DNA of 64,000 nt from Prevotella sp. (GTDB taxonomy: Bacteria > Bacteroidota > Bacteroidia > Bacteroidales > Bacteroidaceae). A program made the translations under genes and the position numbers. Shown here piece after piece: positions 8,183 to 17,631 of the stretch (position 1 is its first letter; the number at the start of each line of letters is the position of its first letter). The stretch lies in the NCBI GenBank assembly GCA_017458225.1, contig JAFTFX010000006.1:1-64000 (forward strand), given 5' to 3'. The notes under the pieces were generated by a model, which saw only the letters and a program-made list of their open reading frames with translations, was not told where the DNA came from and did not search any database.

Positions 8183-10382
8183 TGACATCGTGGAGCTCGT
8201 CTCCGCGCGCCGTCTTGGCGACTCACTCTCTATGATGGAGAACTACTTCCTGACTCATCCTCAGCTGTCGGGACGTGATGCCTTGTCGGCCGTCAGGAGC
8301 GACTACCTCTTGCTGATGGATTACTGGAAGAAAGGGTTCGACGATCCGCAACGCAACACTTTGTATGAACAGTTGTTGCGCCACATGTACGTAGTGGTAG
8401 CCGATGCTTTGTTGCAGCATCAGCTGGTACAGTTGCCGTCGCTTTCCTCACTGCACCGTGCTGCCCGTCAGACAAGAAACGACTGGTCTGTTGCTTCAGT
8501 GAAGGAAGTACTTGAGGCATACGTGTCAGATACGGCTCTTCTAGAACTAGATCAACCGCACATGCGCCAACAAAAGGCCGAGCGTATCTATGCTGACCAT
8601 CAACAGTTTATGGGTGGGCTATTCAACCATCTGTGTACTTCCCGACAATGGACGGATTCGTATGCACGTGCCGTTGAAGATATGCTCCTTTCGCCAACCA
8701 TTGATGCTCACGACCAGCAACACATGCTGAGTGCCATCACGATTGCTGCGATGAACATCTTCGACATGAACAAGTTTAATGTGCTGGTACATGTCTATGA
8801 GAACACAACCGACGAACCCTTGCGGCAGCGCGCTCTGGTAGGGTGGGTGTTTGCGCTGGATGCAGCGAAGGCGCGCATATATCCCGAATTGGCAGAAACT
8901 GTTCAACGGCTCTGCAGCAGCGAACAATGCCGCAAGGAGTTGACCGAACTGCAGATACAAATTGTGTACTGCATGGCTGCCGACAACGACTCGCGTCTGA
9001 TTAAGGATGAAATCATGCCCGACCTCATGAAAGGTAACAACATGCAGTTCACCCGGCAGGGACTCGTCGAAATGGAGGAAGACCAGCTGGAGAATATTCT
9101 GCATCCAGACACTGCTGAGCGCAACATGGAGCAAATGGAAGCCAGCATGCGGCGAATGGCCGACATGCAACGCAGAGGATCCGACATTTATTTCAGCGGT
9201 TTTTCGCAGATGAAGCGTTTCCCGTTCTTCAGCAAACTGTCTAATTGGTTCCTGCCTTTCAATCCACTGCATCCTGAGATTACTCAGATATGGAATCAGA
9301 AGAAGGGTAATAAGTTCCTAAAAACGATCACCTATCTGGGCGCATTTTGCGATAGCGACAAGTATTCGTTTGTACTGGCTTTCAATGAAGTGCTCAGTCA
9401 TCTGCCTGAAAAGATGTTGCAGATGATTGATGACGGTGAGGTATCGCCAATGGCAGTAGGAGGCGAGGTGTCGGTGAAAGAACAACACCAGCCAGCTTTC
9501 ATGCGGCGTGCTTATCTTCAGAATCTCTATCGGTTCTACCGCATTTTCCCACAGCGTAGTGATTTCTGCAATCCCTTTGAACCTTCAACCGCTTTGTTCT
9601 TCAGGAATAGCATTTTCAAAGAAACAACACTGGAGCATGCTATGACTGAAATTGTAGCTTTCTTGATAAAACAGAAAATGCATCAGGAGGCATTCGCAGT
9701 GCTGAACAATATGGGAGAAAAGAATCGCAATGCAGAGTATTACATCATGACGGGCAACCTGCAAATGCGTTTGTCTGCATCGGCAACCGAGCATAGCATG
9801 AAAGCCTCTGAGGCTTATTCAAAAGCCTTAGCATTGTTGGACATCGACGATACTGACGGCTTGTTGCGCGAGAAAGCCCTAAAAGGATATGCACGCGCAC
9901 TGTTCACAGAAGAACGGTTTAGCGAAGCCCTTGCTGCCTACCAAAAGCTCTTGGCGCTGACACCCGATAATCGCAACATTTTGCTGAATACGGCAGTGTG
10001 CATGATCAACCTGAAAGAATATGATGAAGCGCTGAAAATACTGTTTAGACTGAACTATGAGAATGAAGCTGATACAGCCGTCAACCGTGTGTTTGCCTGG
10101 GCTTTGGCTTTATCTGGCAAATACGAACAGACCACGAAAATCTACAACCAGCTGCTTTCGGCGGAACAGCGCAATGCCTCTGATTTATTGAACTACGGTT
10201 ATTGCCTATGGTTCCAAAGGGATATTGCCGGAGCCCTTAGTCTGTTCCGACAGTATGCAGAAGTTGAAGCTGTCGCCTCGTTGGAGCAAGATTTCAGGAT
10301 GTCAGAGCAATCGCTACTGCATGAGCACGGAATCGGCGACACTGAAATCCGACTGATGCTTGATGCCGTCAACGGTCTTTAA
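8160..10382 (+). CDS. Large TPR-repeat protein, function unknown
   Basis: This 740-residue, mostly alpha-helical protein has no signal peptide. TPR-like pairs are clearest in the C-terminal third (about residues 540-690, for example ALKGYARALFTEERFSEALA and a following NTAVCMINLKEYDEALKI). The N-terminal two thirds are rich in Gln, Met and acidic residues with no domain I recognise. The ATG at 8160 overlaps the lipoprotein gene by 23 nt; an ATG at 8232 is a possible alternative. The stop codon overlaps that of the convergent folK gene within a TTAA tetranucleotide (10379-10382). It probably acts as a cytoplasmic protein-interaction scaffold, which is an inference. Confidence 0.7.
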   Translation: MWRIKEFDDIVELVSARRLGDSLSMMENYFLTHPQLSGRDALSAVRSDYLLLMDYWKKGFDDPQRNTLYEQLLRHMYVVVADALLQHQLVQLPSLSSLHRAARQTRNDWSVASVKEVLEAYVSDTALLELDQPHMRQQKAERIYADHQQFMGGLFNHLCTSRQWTDSYARAVEDMLLSPTIDAHDQQHMLSAITIAAMNIFDMNKFNVLVHVYENTTDEPLRQRALVGWVFALDAAKARIYPELAETVQRLCSSEQCRKELTELQIQIVYCMAADNDSRLIKDEIMPDLMKGNNMQFTRQGLVEMEEDQLENILHPDTAERNMEQMEASMRRMADMQRRGSDIYFSGFSQMKRFPFFSKLSNWFLPFNPLHPEITQIWNQKKGNKFLKTITYLGAFCDSDKYSFVLAFNEVLSHLPEKMLQMIDDGEVSPMAVGGEVSVKEQHQPAFMRRAYLQNLYRFYRIFPQRSDFCNPFEPSTALFFRNSIFKETTLEHAMTEIVAFLIKQKMHQEAFAVLNNMGEKNRNAEYYIMTGNLQMRLSASATEHSMKASEAYSKALALLDIDDTDGLLREKALKGYARALFTEERFSEALAAYQKLLALTPDNRNILLNTAVCMINLKEYDEALKILFRLNYENEADTAVNRVFAWALALSGKYEQTTKIYNQLLSAEQRNASDLLNYGYCLWFQRDIAGALSLFRQYAEVEAVASLEQDFRMSEQSLLHEHGIGDTEIRLMLDAVNGL

Positions 10383-10807
10383 GCAAAACGCTGACTATCA
10401 AGCAATTCCGCAACATACGGACGGTTCCAGTCGGCAAGATGATAGCGCTGTCCGTCGTGTTCCAGCAAATCCAAGTCTATGGTCACCACATGCTGTTTTC
10501 GCAATTCAGGCGTACGTCCCATTTCCTGTTCTATCTGTTTGAATGCTTGCGTCAGCTGTTCAACGGTCAGCCATGTTCTTGCCCACGCAAGCTGATTCAG
10601 ATACAAGTGGTGGTGAGCACTACAATCAGCTTCTTCGGAGACAGAATGGCCCTCGTTGGCAACAGAAGTAGAGACCGGTTCTGTCCAAAGTTCATGAGAA
10701 TAGGAAATATCAGAAAGAATCTGCTGAAGGCGACGACGTGCCTCCTGCAGATTCTCTCGTTGGTTCATATTCGATGCCAGCGAAACGATGACATCATGCC
10801 ATTTCAT
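10379..10807 (-). CDS. folK: HPPK, dihydropteridine pyrophosphokinase (FolK-like)
   Basis: FolK transfers pyrophosphate from ATP to 6-hydroxymethyl-7,8-dihydropterin in folate synthesis. Family landmarks are visible in order: an N-terminal SLASNMNQRENL segment (family ALGSNLGxRxxxL), a central LYLNQLAWART strand, EQEMGR before the catalytic loop, and the metal-binding IDLDLL with both Asp. At 142 residues it is about 20 shorter than usual, with an abbreviated C-terminus, and the basic loop before IDLDLL is divergent. It lies 14 nt downstream of the malic enzyme gene on the same strand. Confidence 0.75.
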   Translation of the reverse strand: MKWHDVIVSLASNMNQRENLQEARRRLQQILSDISYSHELWTEPVSTSVANEGHSVSEEADCSAHHHLYLNQLAWARTWLTVEQLTQAFKQIEQEMGRTPELRKQHVVTIDLDLLEHDGQRYHLADWNRPYVAELLDSQRFA

Positions 10808-10821
10808 ATTCTCAGCTCCTT

Positions 10822-13119
10822 TTAGCGGTTCGATATCCTGTTTTTGATCTTGTCCACGTAGGCATCAATAACGGCAACGGCAACAATGTTCACCACATCG
10901 CGTACCGATGCGCCGAAATCAATGAAGTGGATAGGTTTGTTCAGTCCCATCTGGATCGGGCCGATAATCTCCACGTCAGCATCGAGCATCTGCAGCATCT
11001 TGTAGCTGGAGCGTGCCGAGGTGAGGTTGGGGAATACCAGCGTGTTGACATCTTTGCCATTCAGACGGGTGAACGGATACTGGTTATCACGCAATTCACG
11101 ATCGAGTGCGAAGCCTATCTGCATCTCACCGTCGATAGCCATCTCAGGATACAGGCTCTGCATCTTCTCGACAGCAGCGCGTACTTTCTTGGCACCATCA
11201 CTCTGCGACGAACCGAAGTTGGAATGCGAAATCATAGAGATGACCGGCTTCTCATTGAAGAAGCGCACTGACGTTGCTGCCAGTTTGGCAATGTCGACAA
11301 GCGTATCGGTATCAGGATTCTCATTTACCAACGTATCGGCAATATAGAGGGTTCCCTTCGGCGAGTTGATGATGTGCATGGCTCCGAAATGCTTGTATTC
11401 AGGACGAATGCCAATCACTTCGTTGACAACCTTAATAGTGTTCGAATATTTGGTGTAGAGACCCGTGATGAAAGCATCGGCCTCACCCGTCTCTACCATC
11501 ATCATGCCAAAGTAGTTGCGTTCGAACATCTTGTCGTTTGCCTCCTGGAAGGTATATCCGTCGCGCTGGCGCTTCTCTGCCAGAATGCGGGCATAACGCT
11601 CACGACGCTCATGCTCGTCGGGGTGCCGCAGGTTGACAATCTCAATGCCTTCCAGATTCAGATCCATCTCCTTTGCCATTTTCTCAATCACCTCGTCGTT
11701 GCCCAACAAGATGGGTTGGCAGATGCCTTCTGACTTGGCCTGTACGGCTGCCTTCAGCATCGTGGGGTGAATGGCTTCGGCAAACACCACACGTTGCGGA
11801 TGGGCCGATGCCGTAGCATAGAGTTTCTGGGTCAGCTTTGTTTCCTGACCTAACAGTACAGACAAAGAATTCTTGTATTCGTCCCAGTCCTCGATATTCT
11901 TGCGTGCAACACCGCTCTTGATGGCAGCCTTTGCCACAGCAGCACTCACTTCGCTGATGAGTCGTGGATCAACAGGTTTCGGAATAAAATATTCGCGACC
12001 GAAATGCAGGTTGTTAACCTTGTACACATCGTTAACTACATCGGGAACTGGCTGTTTAGCCAGATCGGCAATAGCCAGCACAGCGGCCATCTTCATTTCT
12101 TCGTTGATGGCGGTGGCATGAACATCAAGTGCACCACGGAAGATGTAGGGGAAGCCAATCACATTATTGATCTGATTGGGATAGTCGGTACGTCCAGTTG
12201 ACATAAGCACATCGGGACGGGCATCCATTGCATCTTCGTAGGAAATCTCAGGAACGGGATTGGCCAAAGCGAAAATAATAGGATCCTTGGCCATCGTCTT
12301 CACCATTTCCTTCGACAGAACGTTGCCCTTTGAAAGGCCAACGAACACATCGGCACCGTTGACAGCCTCGGCCAGTGTGTGCACGTCACGACGGTCAGTA
12401 GCAAAGAAACGCTTCTGATCGTTCAGCCCTTCACGGTCGCTGGTAATCACACCTTTGGAGTCGAGCATCAGAATATTCTCTTTCTGTGCTCCCAAAGCCA
12501 TATAGAGCTTGGTGCAAGAGATGGCGGCAGCACCGGCACCGTTTACGACAATCTGTACCTTCTTGATGTCTTTGCCAATCACTTCGAGGGCGTTCTTCAA
12601 TCCAGCAGCAGAGATAATGGCAGTACCATGCTGGTCGTCGTGCATCACGGGGATATCGAGGGTGCGCTTCAGACGTTCCTCAATGTAGAAGCACTCAGGA
12701 GCCTTGATGTCTTCCAGGTTGATGCCGCCAAAAGTAGGGGCAATGCGCTCAACTGCCTCACAGAACTTCTCGGGATCTTTCTCGTTCACCTCGATATCAA
12801 ACACGTCAATGCCACCGTAGATTTTGAACAGCAGGCCTTTTCCTTCCATGACGGGCTTTCCGCTCATGGCACCTATATCTCCAAGTCCAAGCACTGCCGT
12901 TCCGTTCGAGATGACTGCTACCAGATTGCCCTTGTCAGTATACTTGTAGGCATTGTCCGGGTTCTCCTGAATTTCCAGACAGGGATAGGCCACGCCAGGC
13001 GAGTAAGCCAACGACAGGTCTGTCTGTGTACGATACGCCTTAGTAGGCTTCACTTCGATTTTTCCGGGGCGTCCGCTCTCGTGATATTCCAGAGCCGCTT
13101 CTTTCGTGATTTTTACCAT
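10822..13119 (-). CDS. maeB: NADP-dependent malic enzyme fused to a phosphotransacetylase domain
   Basis: The 765-residue protein has a malic enzyme half (about 1-430), with the NAD(P)-binding region around [12 protein letters not shown] and the [12 protein letters not shown] substrate region. A C-terminal phosphate-acetyltransferase-like half (about 435-765) follows. MaeB enzymes convert malate to pyruvate, CO2 and NADPH; the PTA-like domain is usually regulatory (acetyl-CoA sensing in E. coli). I start at the ATG at 13119 ([12 protein letters not shown]). The longer frame to 13179 runs into the promoter. A -7 box TAATTTTG (minus strand, 13159-13166) lies about 40 nt upstream. Confidence 0.93.
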   Translation of the reverse strand: MVKITKEAALEYHESGRPGKIEVKPTKAYRTQTDLSLAYSPGVAYPCLEIQENPDNAYKYTDKGNLVAVISNGTAVLGLGDIGAMSGKPVMEGKGLLFKIYGGIDVFDIEVNEKDPEKFCEAVERIAPTFGGINLEDIKAPECFYIEERLKRTLDIPVMHDDQHGTAIISAAGLKNALEVIGKDIKKVQIVVNGAGAAAISCTKLYMALGAQKENILMLDSKGVITSDREGLNDQKRFFATDRRDVHTLAEAVNGADVFVGLSKGNVLSKEMVKTMAKDPIIFALANPVPEISYEDAMDARPDVLMSTGRTDYPNQINNVIGFPYIFRGALDVHATAINEEMKMAAVLAIADLAKQPVPDVVNDVYKVNNLHFGREYFIPKPVDPRLISEVSAAVAKAAIKSGVARKNIEDWDEYKNSLSVLLGQETKLTQKLYATASAHPQRVVFAEAIHPTMLKAAVQAKSEGICQPILLGNDEVIEKMAKEMDLNLEGIEIVNLRHPDEHERRERYARILAEKRQRDGYTFQEANDKMFERNYFGMMMVETGEADAFITGLYTKYSNTIKVVNEVIGIRPEYKHFGAMHIINSPKGTLYIADTLVNENPDTDTLVDIAKLAATSVRFFNEKPVISMISHSNFGSSQSDGAKKVRAAVEKMQSLYPEMAIDGEMQIGFALDRELRDNQYPFTRLNGKDVNTLVFPNLTSARSSYKMLQMLDADVEIIGPIQMGLNKPIHFIDFGASVRDVVNIVAVAVIDAYVDKIKNRISNR

Positions 13120-13245
13120 TGTTTGCCAATTAATTAATGAATAAATCTTTTCAAGACGCAAAATTACTAAAATTGACACAAAAACTAACTATTTGTTGAC
13201 ATTTTTTTTCAATGGCATGTTTTTTGCTGCACATTATTTAAAAAG

Positions 13246-13252
13246 AAAGGAG
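13246..13252 (+). promoter_or_regulatory. Strong Shine-Dalgarno sequence of the dnaJ-like gene
   Basis: AAAGGAG lies 8 nt before the ATG at 13261. Strong Shine-Dalgarno sites are uncommon in this window, so this supports the chosen start. Confidence 0.7.
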
Positions 13253-13260
13253 ATTTTGAT

Positions 13261-13929
13261 ATGGCATTTGTTGACTATTACAAGATTTTAGGTGTCGACA
13301 AGACGATACCGCAGAAGGATGTTAAAAAGGCATACGTGAAGCGTGCCAAACAGTTCCATCCCGACCTGCACCCTGATGATCCAAAGGCGAAAGCTAAGTT
13401 CCAGGCATTGAACGAAGCGTATAGTGTGCTCAGCGACCCTGAGAAGCGAAAGAAATACGACCAGTATGGTGAGCAGTGGAAACAAGCCGATGCTTTTGGC
13501 GGCGGAAATGCGCAAGGATCATGGCAGGGAGGTTCACCTTTTGAAGGGTTCGACTTCTCCAACATGAGAGGCAGCGGTGGTTTCAGTTCCTTCTTCGAGA
13601 ACCTGTTTGGCGGCATGCATGGCGGACAAGGAGGATTCTCAGGTAGCGGCTTTGGAGGCTTCGGTCAAGAGCGAGGCCCGCAGGAAACACTGACATCAGT
13701 GAGCATCGATATGTACACGGCTCTGTTGGGTGGCGACATGATTGTTGCATTGCCTGATGGCAAACGACTAAAACTGAAGGTTAAAGCTGGCACACAACCA
13801 GGCACTAAGGTGCGCCTGCGTGGCAAAGGGCAGGGTGGGGGCGATCTCATCCTGACATACAACGTCACGCTCCCAACTACGCTTTCTGACCGTCAGCGAC
13901 AATTGCTTGAAGAAATGCGTCGCAGCTGA
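13261..13929 (+). CDS. Short DnaJ/CbpA-like co-chaperone with one C-terminal domain
   Basis: The 222-residue protein has an N-terminal J domain (about 5-70) with the HPD motif that stimulates DnaK ATPase, then a Gly/Phe-rich linker (about 78-140). One beta-rich domain follows (about 145-205: [20 protein letters not shown], then [11 protein letters not shown]) resembling C-terminal domain II of DnaJ. There is no zinc finger and no C-terminal domain I, so it is some 80-100 residues shorter than CbpA. Client binding may be reduced or altered. It is divergent from maeB and not next to dnaK or grpE. Confidence 0.85.
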   Translation: MAFVDYYKILGVDKTIPQKDVKKAYVKRAKQFHPDLHPDDPKAKAKFQALNEAYSVLSDPEKRKKYDQYGEQWKQADAFGGGNAQGSWQGGSPFEGFDFSNMRGSGGFSSFFENLFGGMHGGQGGFSGSGFGGFGQERGPQETLTSVSIDMYTALLGGDMIVALPDGKRLKLKVKAGTQPGTKVRLRGKGQGGGDLILTYNVTLPTTLSDRQRQLLEEMRRS

Positions 13930-13959
13930 TTCGATTAAATTGGACAACGTATAAATTAT

Positions 13960-14010
13960 CAAACAAACCTCAAAATTTGTTTGCCGCTTCACTTTTTATC
14001 GCTATATTTG
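13960..14010 (+). promoter_or_regulatory. Rubrerythrin promoter with a palindrome over its -33 box
   Basis: TTTG at 13980-13983 and TATATTTG at 14003-14010 are spaced by 19 nt. A perfect 8-bp inverted repeat (CAAACAAA at 13960-13967, TTTGTTTG at 13976-13983) covers the -33 box. It could be an operator or a weak terminator for the preceding gene; no long T tract follows. Confidence 0.6.
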
Positions 14011-14048
14011 CAAAAACAATTCACCTATTATTTACTATTACTTAAATT

Positions 14049-14600
14049 ATGAAGAAAAAGTTTATTTGCGCCGTTTGTGGATATATCTATGAAGGCGATG
14101 AAGCTCCTGAGAAGTGCCCCATCTGTAAAGCTCCTGCCTCGAAATTCTCTGAACTGAAAGAGGAGATGACTTACGCCACTGTGCACAAGATTGGCGATGG
14201 AAAGCCAGAAGGTGTTAGCGAGGAGATGATTGAAGACCTGCGTTGTCATTTCAACGGTGAGTGTGGCGAGGTCGGTATGTATCTGGCTATGGCTCGTCAG
14301 GCTGACCGCGAAGGCTATCCCGAGATTGCCGAAGCCTTTAAGCGCTATGCATTTGAAGAGGCTGACCACGCCAGCCGTTTTGCTGAACTGCTTGGTGAGT
14401 GCGTATGGGACACCAAGACAAACCTGGAAAAGCGTGCTGCTGCAGAGGCTGGTGCTTGCGAAGATAAATTCCGCATTGCCAAGAATGCAAAGGCTGCCGG
14501 CTTCGATGCCATTCACGACACCGTACATGAGATGGCTAAGGACGAAGCCCGTCATGGAGCAGGCTTTGCTGGTCTGCTGAAGCGTTACTTCGGTAAGTAA
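14049..14600 (+). CDS. Reverse rubrerythrin (N-terminal rubredoxin domain, NADH peroxidase type)
   Basis: Rubrerythrins reduce hydrogen peroxide and protect anaerobes. In this 183-residue protein the rubredoxin iron centre comes first (Cys 7, 10, 23 and 26, in [12 protein letters not shown] and KCPICKAP). The ferritin-like four-helix bundle follows, with di-iron ligands in [17 protein letters not shown] and DEARHGAGF. This reversed domain order defines reverse rubrerythrin. It has a canonical promoter with a palindrome over the -33 box, which could bind a redox regulator. The next gene begins 39 nt downstream behind a terminator-like hairpin. Confidence 0.93.
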   Translation: MKKKFICAVCGYIYEGDEAPEKCPICKAPASKFSELKEEMTYATVHKIGDGKPEGVSEEMIEDLRCHFNGECGEVGMYLAMARQADREGYPEIAEAFKRYAFEEADHASRFAELLGECVWDTKTNLEKRAAAEAGACEDKFRIAKNAKAAGFDAIHDTVHEMAKDEARHGAGFAGLLKRYFGK

Positions 14601-14618
14601 GTGATACAATAATCAAAG

Positions 14619-14662
14619 AGAAAATTCGTTTTATCAATATGATGAAGCGAATTTTCTTTTTT
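14619..14662 (+). terminator. Terminator-like hairpin overlapping the next start codon
   Basis: AGAAAATTCG (14619-14628) and CGAATTTTCT (14648-14657) form a 10-bp stem followed by further T residues to 14662. The 19-nt loop contains both possible ATG codons (14639, 14642) of the following gene. It may end the rubrerythrin transcript or control translation of the lipoprotein. Confidence 0.55.
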
Positions 14663-16021
14663 ATATGCATACTTTCATCGTTGCTCAGTTGCTATGACGA
14701 TGATTCTTTCACAACCGATCCTTCGGCGCGTCTCACCTTTTCCACCGATACCGTTCGCATGGACACGGTATTTACCACGATAGGCTCGTCTACCTATTCT
14801 TTCTGGGCATTCAATTATTCGGGCGATGGCATTCGGATATCGCGAGTATTCCTCAGAAAAGGCAGTCAGAATGGCTTCCGCGTGAATGTCGACGGCTCGT
14901 TTCTTGATAATTCCATCGGATCGAGTGTCAGCGATCTGGAGGTGCGAAAGGGCGATAGCATCCGCGTGTTTGTTGAACTGACGGCACCTGTGAATATGCA
15001 GGATGTCGCCCAAAAGATAGAAGACGACTTGGTATTCCAGTTGGAGAGTGGGGTAGAGCAGGACATGCATCTAACGAGCTATGCCTGGGATGCTCAGCTG
15101 TTAAGGAATCCGGTAATTCAGAATGATACCGTCATAGAGTCGACACGCCCCATTCTTATCTATGGACAACTGAAAGTAAACGAGGGTGTTACGCTGACCA
15201 TCAAGAACACCACGTTGTTCTTCCACGACAAAGCTGGTATGAGCATCTATGGCACTTTGTTAACCGACAGTGTATTGATGCGTGGAGACCGGCTAGACCA
15301 CATGTTCGACTATCTGCCATACGACCGTGTGAGCGGCCAATGGGGTGGCCTTCGATTCTATGAGTCATCAACAGGCAACATTCTGATTAACACGGTGATA
15401 CGCAGTGGCACCAATGCCGTCAGATGCGATTCTTCACAACTCTCGCCAGACAACCAACGGCTTTACATGGAACGTTGCGTCGTTCACAACAGCATGGGAT
15501 ATGGAGTGCAGCTGCGCAACAGCTATGTCAGTCTTGTAGACTGTCAGGTTTCCAATTCCGAGGGTGATTGTGTTTCCATCTATGGGGGTGCCGTCAATCT
15601 GTCTGGCTGCACGATAGCTCAGTTCTATCCTTTTGTGGCTAACCGTGGTGTGGCCCTACGCTTCACAAATGCACTGAACGGCTATCAGTACCCATTAGAA
15701 CTGTTGGATTGCAGGAACAGCATCATCACAGGATATGCCGATGATGAAATCATGGGAACACAGGCTGACGAAGATGCCAATTTCAATTATTGGTTTGAAA
15801 ATTCATTGCTCAGAACGCCCAAGATAGACGATGAAGAACATTTCAAGGACATCATCTGGGAAACTCCCGCCGATATCATTCAAGGCAAGTTGCATTTCGT
15901 AAATATCGACGAAACGAATTTCATTTACGATTTCCACCTTGTCAAAGCATCTCCAGCCCAAGGATTGGGATGCTACCGCCAGTCAGATTCTGATGAATCA
16001 CCGTCAGAAAACGATGAATGA
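14639..16021 (+). CDS. Lipoprotein with a right-handed beta-helix domain
   Basis: The 460-residue product has a lipoprotein signal peptide (MMKRIFFFIC... with lipobox LLSC, Cys18). An N-terminal domain (about 25-140) is followed by a repetitive parallel beta-helix region (about 150-380) where short strands such as GQLKVNEGVTLTI, VVHNSMGYGVQLR and CQVSNSEGDCVSI repeat. Such helices bind or cleave polysaccharides or act as surface scaffolds; I see no catalytic signature. It is probably anchored in the outer membrane. The start is MM at 14639 or the second Met at 14642. It sits in the hairpin loop described separately, and no promoter of its own was seen. Confidence 0.8.
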   Translation: MMKRIFFFICILSSLLSCYDDDSFTTDPSARLTFSTDTVRMDTVFTTIGSSTYSFWAFNYSGDGIRISRVFLRKGSQNGFRVNVDGSFLDNSIGSSVSDLEVRKGDSIRVFVELTAPVNMQDVAQKIEDDLVFQLESGVEQDMHLTSYAWDAQLLRNPVIQNDTVIESTRPILIYGQLKVNEGVTLTIKNTTLFFHDKAGMSIYGTLLTDSVLMRGDRLDHMFDYLPYDRVSGQWGGLRFYESSTGNILINTVIRSGTNAVRCDSSQLSPDNQRLYMERCVVHNSMGYGVQLRNSYVSLVDCQVSNSEGDCVSIYGGAVNLSGCTIAQFYPFVANRGVALRFTNALNGYQYPLELLDCRNSIITGYADDEIMGTQADEDANFNYWFENSLLRTPKIDDEEHFKDIIWETPADIIQGKLHFVNIDETNFIYDFHLVKASPAQGLGCYRQSDSDESPSENDE

Positions 16022-16030
16022 CGTGAATAC

Positions 16031-16504
16031 TTAGAACTCAGTGAATGACAGGGGCATCAGTTCACGAATGCCATCCATGACATACACTTTATTCTTGCCG
16101 TAGAGCAAGATGCGGATGGGGTTCTTGAAGCGCGTCTCCGTCTCAATGATCACCTGCCGGCAAATGCCACAGGGCGTTACAGGGTCGTCTGTCAGTTCAC
16201 CATTGGTGCCTCTGGCCGCTATGGCCAGTACTCTAACTGCCTGATCGGGATATTGGGCTCCTGCGGAGAATATGGCTGAACGCTCAGCACATATCCCAGC
16301 TGGCAGAACAGCATTCTCCTGGTTGCAGCCAGTTATCATCTCACCATTTTCCAGCAACAGGGCTGCTCCTACATGGAAGTGTGAGAAGGGAGCATACGAA
16401 TGGTCGGTTGAAGCAATGGCCAACTCTATCAACTGGCGCTCTGGGGCGCTCAATTCTTCCAACTGACACTCCATGATTTTCGATTCAAGGACGAGTTCTT
16501 TCAT
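16031..16504 (-). CDS. cdd: Cytidine deaminase
   Basis: This enzyme deaminates cytidine and deoxycytidine in pyrimidine salvage. The 157-residue protein shows the zinc and catalytic motifs in order: CAERSA (CAE, with the proton-shuttling Glu) and PCGICRQ (PCxxC), plus the substrate-binding FSHFHVGAAL near residue 40. The start is the ATG at 16504 (MKELVLESK); the longer open frame crosses the divergent promoter. It is divergent from the glucosaminidase gene and convergent, with a 9-nt gap, to the beta-helix lipoprotein. Confidence 0.93.
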   Translation of the reverse strand: MKELVLESKIMECQLEELSAPERQLIELAIASTDHSYAPFSHFHVGAALLLENGEMITGCNQENAVLPAGICAERSAIFSAGAQYPDQAVRVLAIAARGTNGELTDDPVTPCGICRQVIIETETRFKNPIRILLYGKNKVYVMDGIRELMPLSFTEF

Positions 16505-16523
16505 AAAGCAATAGATTTTCTGA

Positions 16524-16565
16524 TGCAAAAATAGTAAAATATCATTAGAAATCACTATTTTTGCA
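16524..16565. promoter_or_regulatory. Palindromic divergent promoter region (cdd / glucosaminidase)
   Basis: A perfect 12-bp inverted repeat, TGCAAAAATAGT (16524-16535) and ACTATTTTTGCA (16554-16565), carries one TATTTTTG -7 box in each arm: minus strand 16526-16533 for cdd, plus strand 16556-16563 for the glucosaminidase gene. By position, the -33 region of each promoter falls on the -7 arm of the other. Confidence 0.7.
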
Positions 16566-16582
16566 AAGAAATTTACAAAAGT

Positions 16583-17482
16583 ATGAGAAAACTGCTCATT
16601 TCGGTCGCTATTCTTCTGTCTGCCTTGACCATTCAAGGACAGGCGCGTTGGAATCAGCAATACCAGCAATATATCAATCAGTATAAGAATACCGCCATCG
16701 AAGAGATGAAGCGATGGAAGATTCCTGCATCTATCACGCTGGCACAGGGATTGCTGGAGTCGGGAGCTGGAAAAAGCAAACTGGCTGTCAAGGCTAACAA
16801 CCATTTTGGTATCAAGTGTCATGGATGGGATGGAAAAACTTTCTACCAGGACGACGATGCACGCAACGAGTGCTTTCGTTCATATAAGACGGCATTTGAC
16901 TCCTATGAAGACCATTCACGCTTTCTTGCCTCAGGACAGCGCTATGCAGGATTGTTCAAACTCAGAACCACTGACTATAAGGGGTGGGCGAGGGGACTGA
17001 AAGCTGCTGGCTATGCCACGAACCCGAGATATGCCAGTCAACTGATTGACATCATCGAGCTGTACAAGCTCTATGAGTACGACTCAGGAAAAGACTACGA
17101 CAAGTATGTAGCCAAGATTACTCATGGGCACAATTTTGCATACGAAATTAAAAAGTTCAACAAAAACTACTATGTAATTGCACGTAAGGGAGATACGTAT
17201 CGTTCCATAGCCCAAGAAATAAACGTTTCGTATCACAAATTGGCCCTTTACAATGAGCGCGACAAAGACGACGTGCTGGAGCAGGGCGAGATTGTGTGGC
17301 TGAAGAAGAAACGCTCGAATGCCCCTAAAAATTACAAGGGTCGACTTCACTATGTCAAGGCTGGCGAGTCGATGTACACCATTTCACAATTGTACGGCAT
17401 TAGGCTGAAATCCCTGTATAAGTTGAACCACCTGAAGCCTGATTATCAGATCAGGGTAGGGGACGGTTTGCGAGTAAGATAA
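16583..17482 (+). CDS. Secreted glucosaminidase with two LysM domains
   Basis: The 299-residue protein carries a signal peptide (about 1-20), a glucosaminidase (Pfam glucosaminidase/FlgJ-like) domain (about 30-165) and two C-terminal LysM peptidoglycan-binding modules (about 195-240 and 255-299; YVIARKGDTYRSIAQ, YVKAGESMYTISQ). The likely catalytic Glu59 lies in LAQGLLESGAGKS. It probably cleaves glycan bonds in peptidoglycan in the periplasm during growth or division. It is monocistronic: promoter in the palindromic divergent region, strong terminator at 17523-17557. Confidence 0.9.
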   Translation: MRKLLISVAILLSALTIQGQARWNQQYQQYINQYKNTAIEEMKRWKIPASITLAQGLLESGAGKSKLAVKANNHFGIKCHGWDGKTFYQDDDARNECFRSYKTAFDSYEDHSRFLASGQRYAGLFKLRTTDYKGWARGLKAAGYATNPRYASQLIDIIELYKLYEYDSGKDYDKYVAKITHGHNFAYEIKKFNKNYYVIARKGDTYRSIAQEINVSYHKLALYNERDKDDVLEQGEIVWLKKKRSNAPKNYKGRLHYVKAGESMYTISQLYGIRLKSLYKLNHLKPDYQIRVGDGLRVR

Positions 17483-17522
17483 TAAGCTAAGCCGTCTTTA
17501 TCGGGAAATAACGCAGAAAGTG

Positions 17523-17557
17523 AAGCGGATGCCCAATTCTTGAGCATCCGCTTTTTT
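17523..17557 (+). terminator. Intrinsic terminator after the glucosaminidase gene
   Basis: The 10-bp perfect stem AAGCGGATGC (17523-17532) / GCATCCGCTT (17544-17553) is followed by a T run. Confidence 0.88.
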
Positions 17558-17569
17558 AGTGTTTGTGTT

Positions 17570-17594
17570 GAAGAAAAAGGCTTACACAAAGCCC
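17570..17594 (-). terminator. Probable intrinsic terminator of gdhA
   Basis: On the minus strand the sequence reads GGCTT-tgtgt-AAGCC followed by TTTTTCTT. The hairpin includes a near copy (17581-17595) of the last bases of gdhA (17631-17645). Confidence 0.6.
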
Positions 17595-17631
17595 TTTGGA
17601 CCTCATTGTGTAAACCTTGGCTTCGCCGAGC

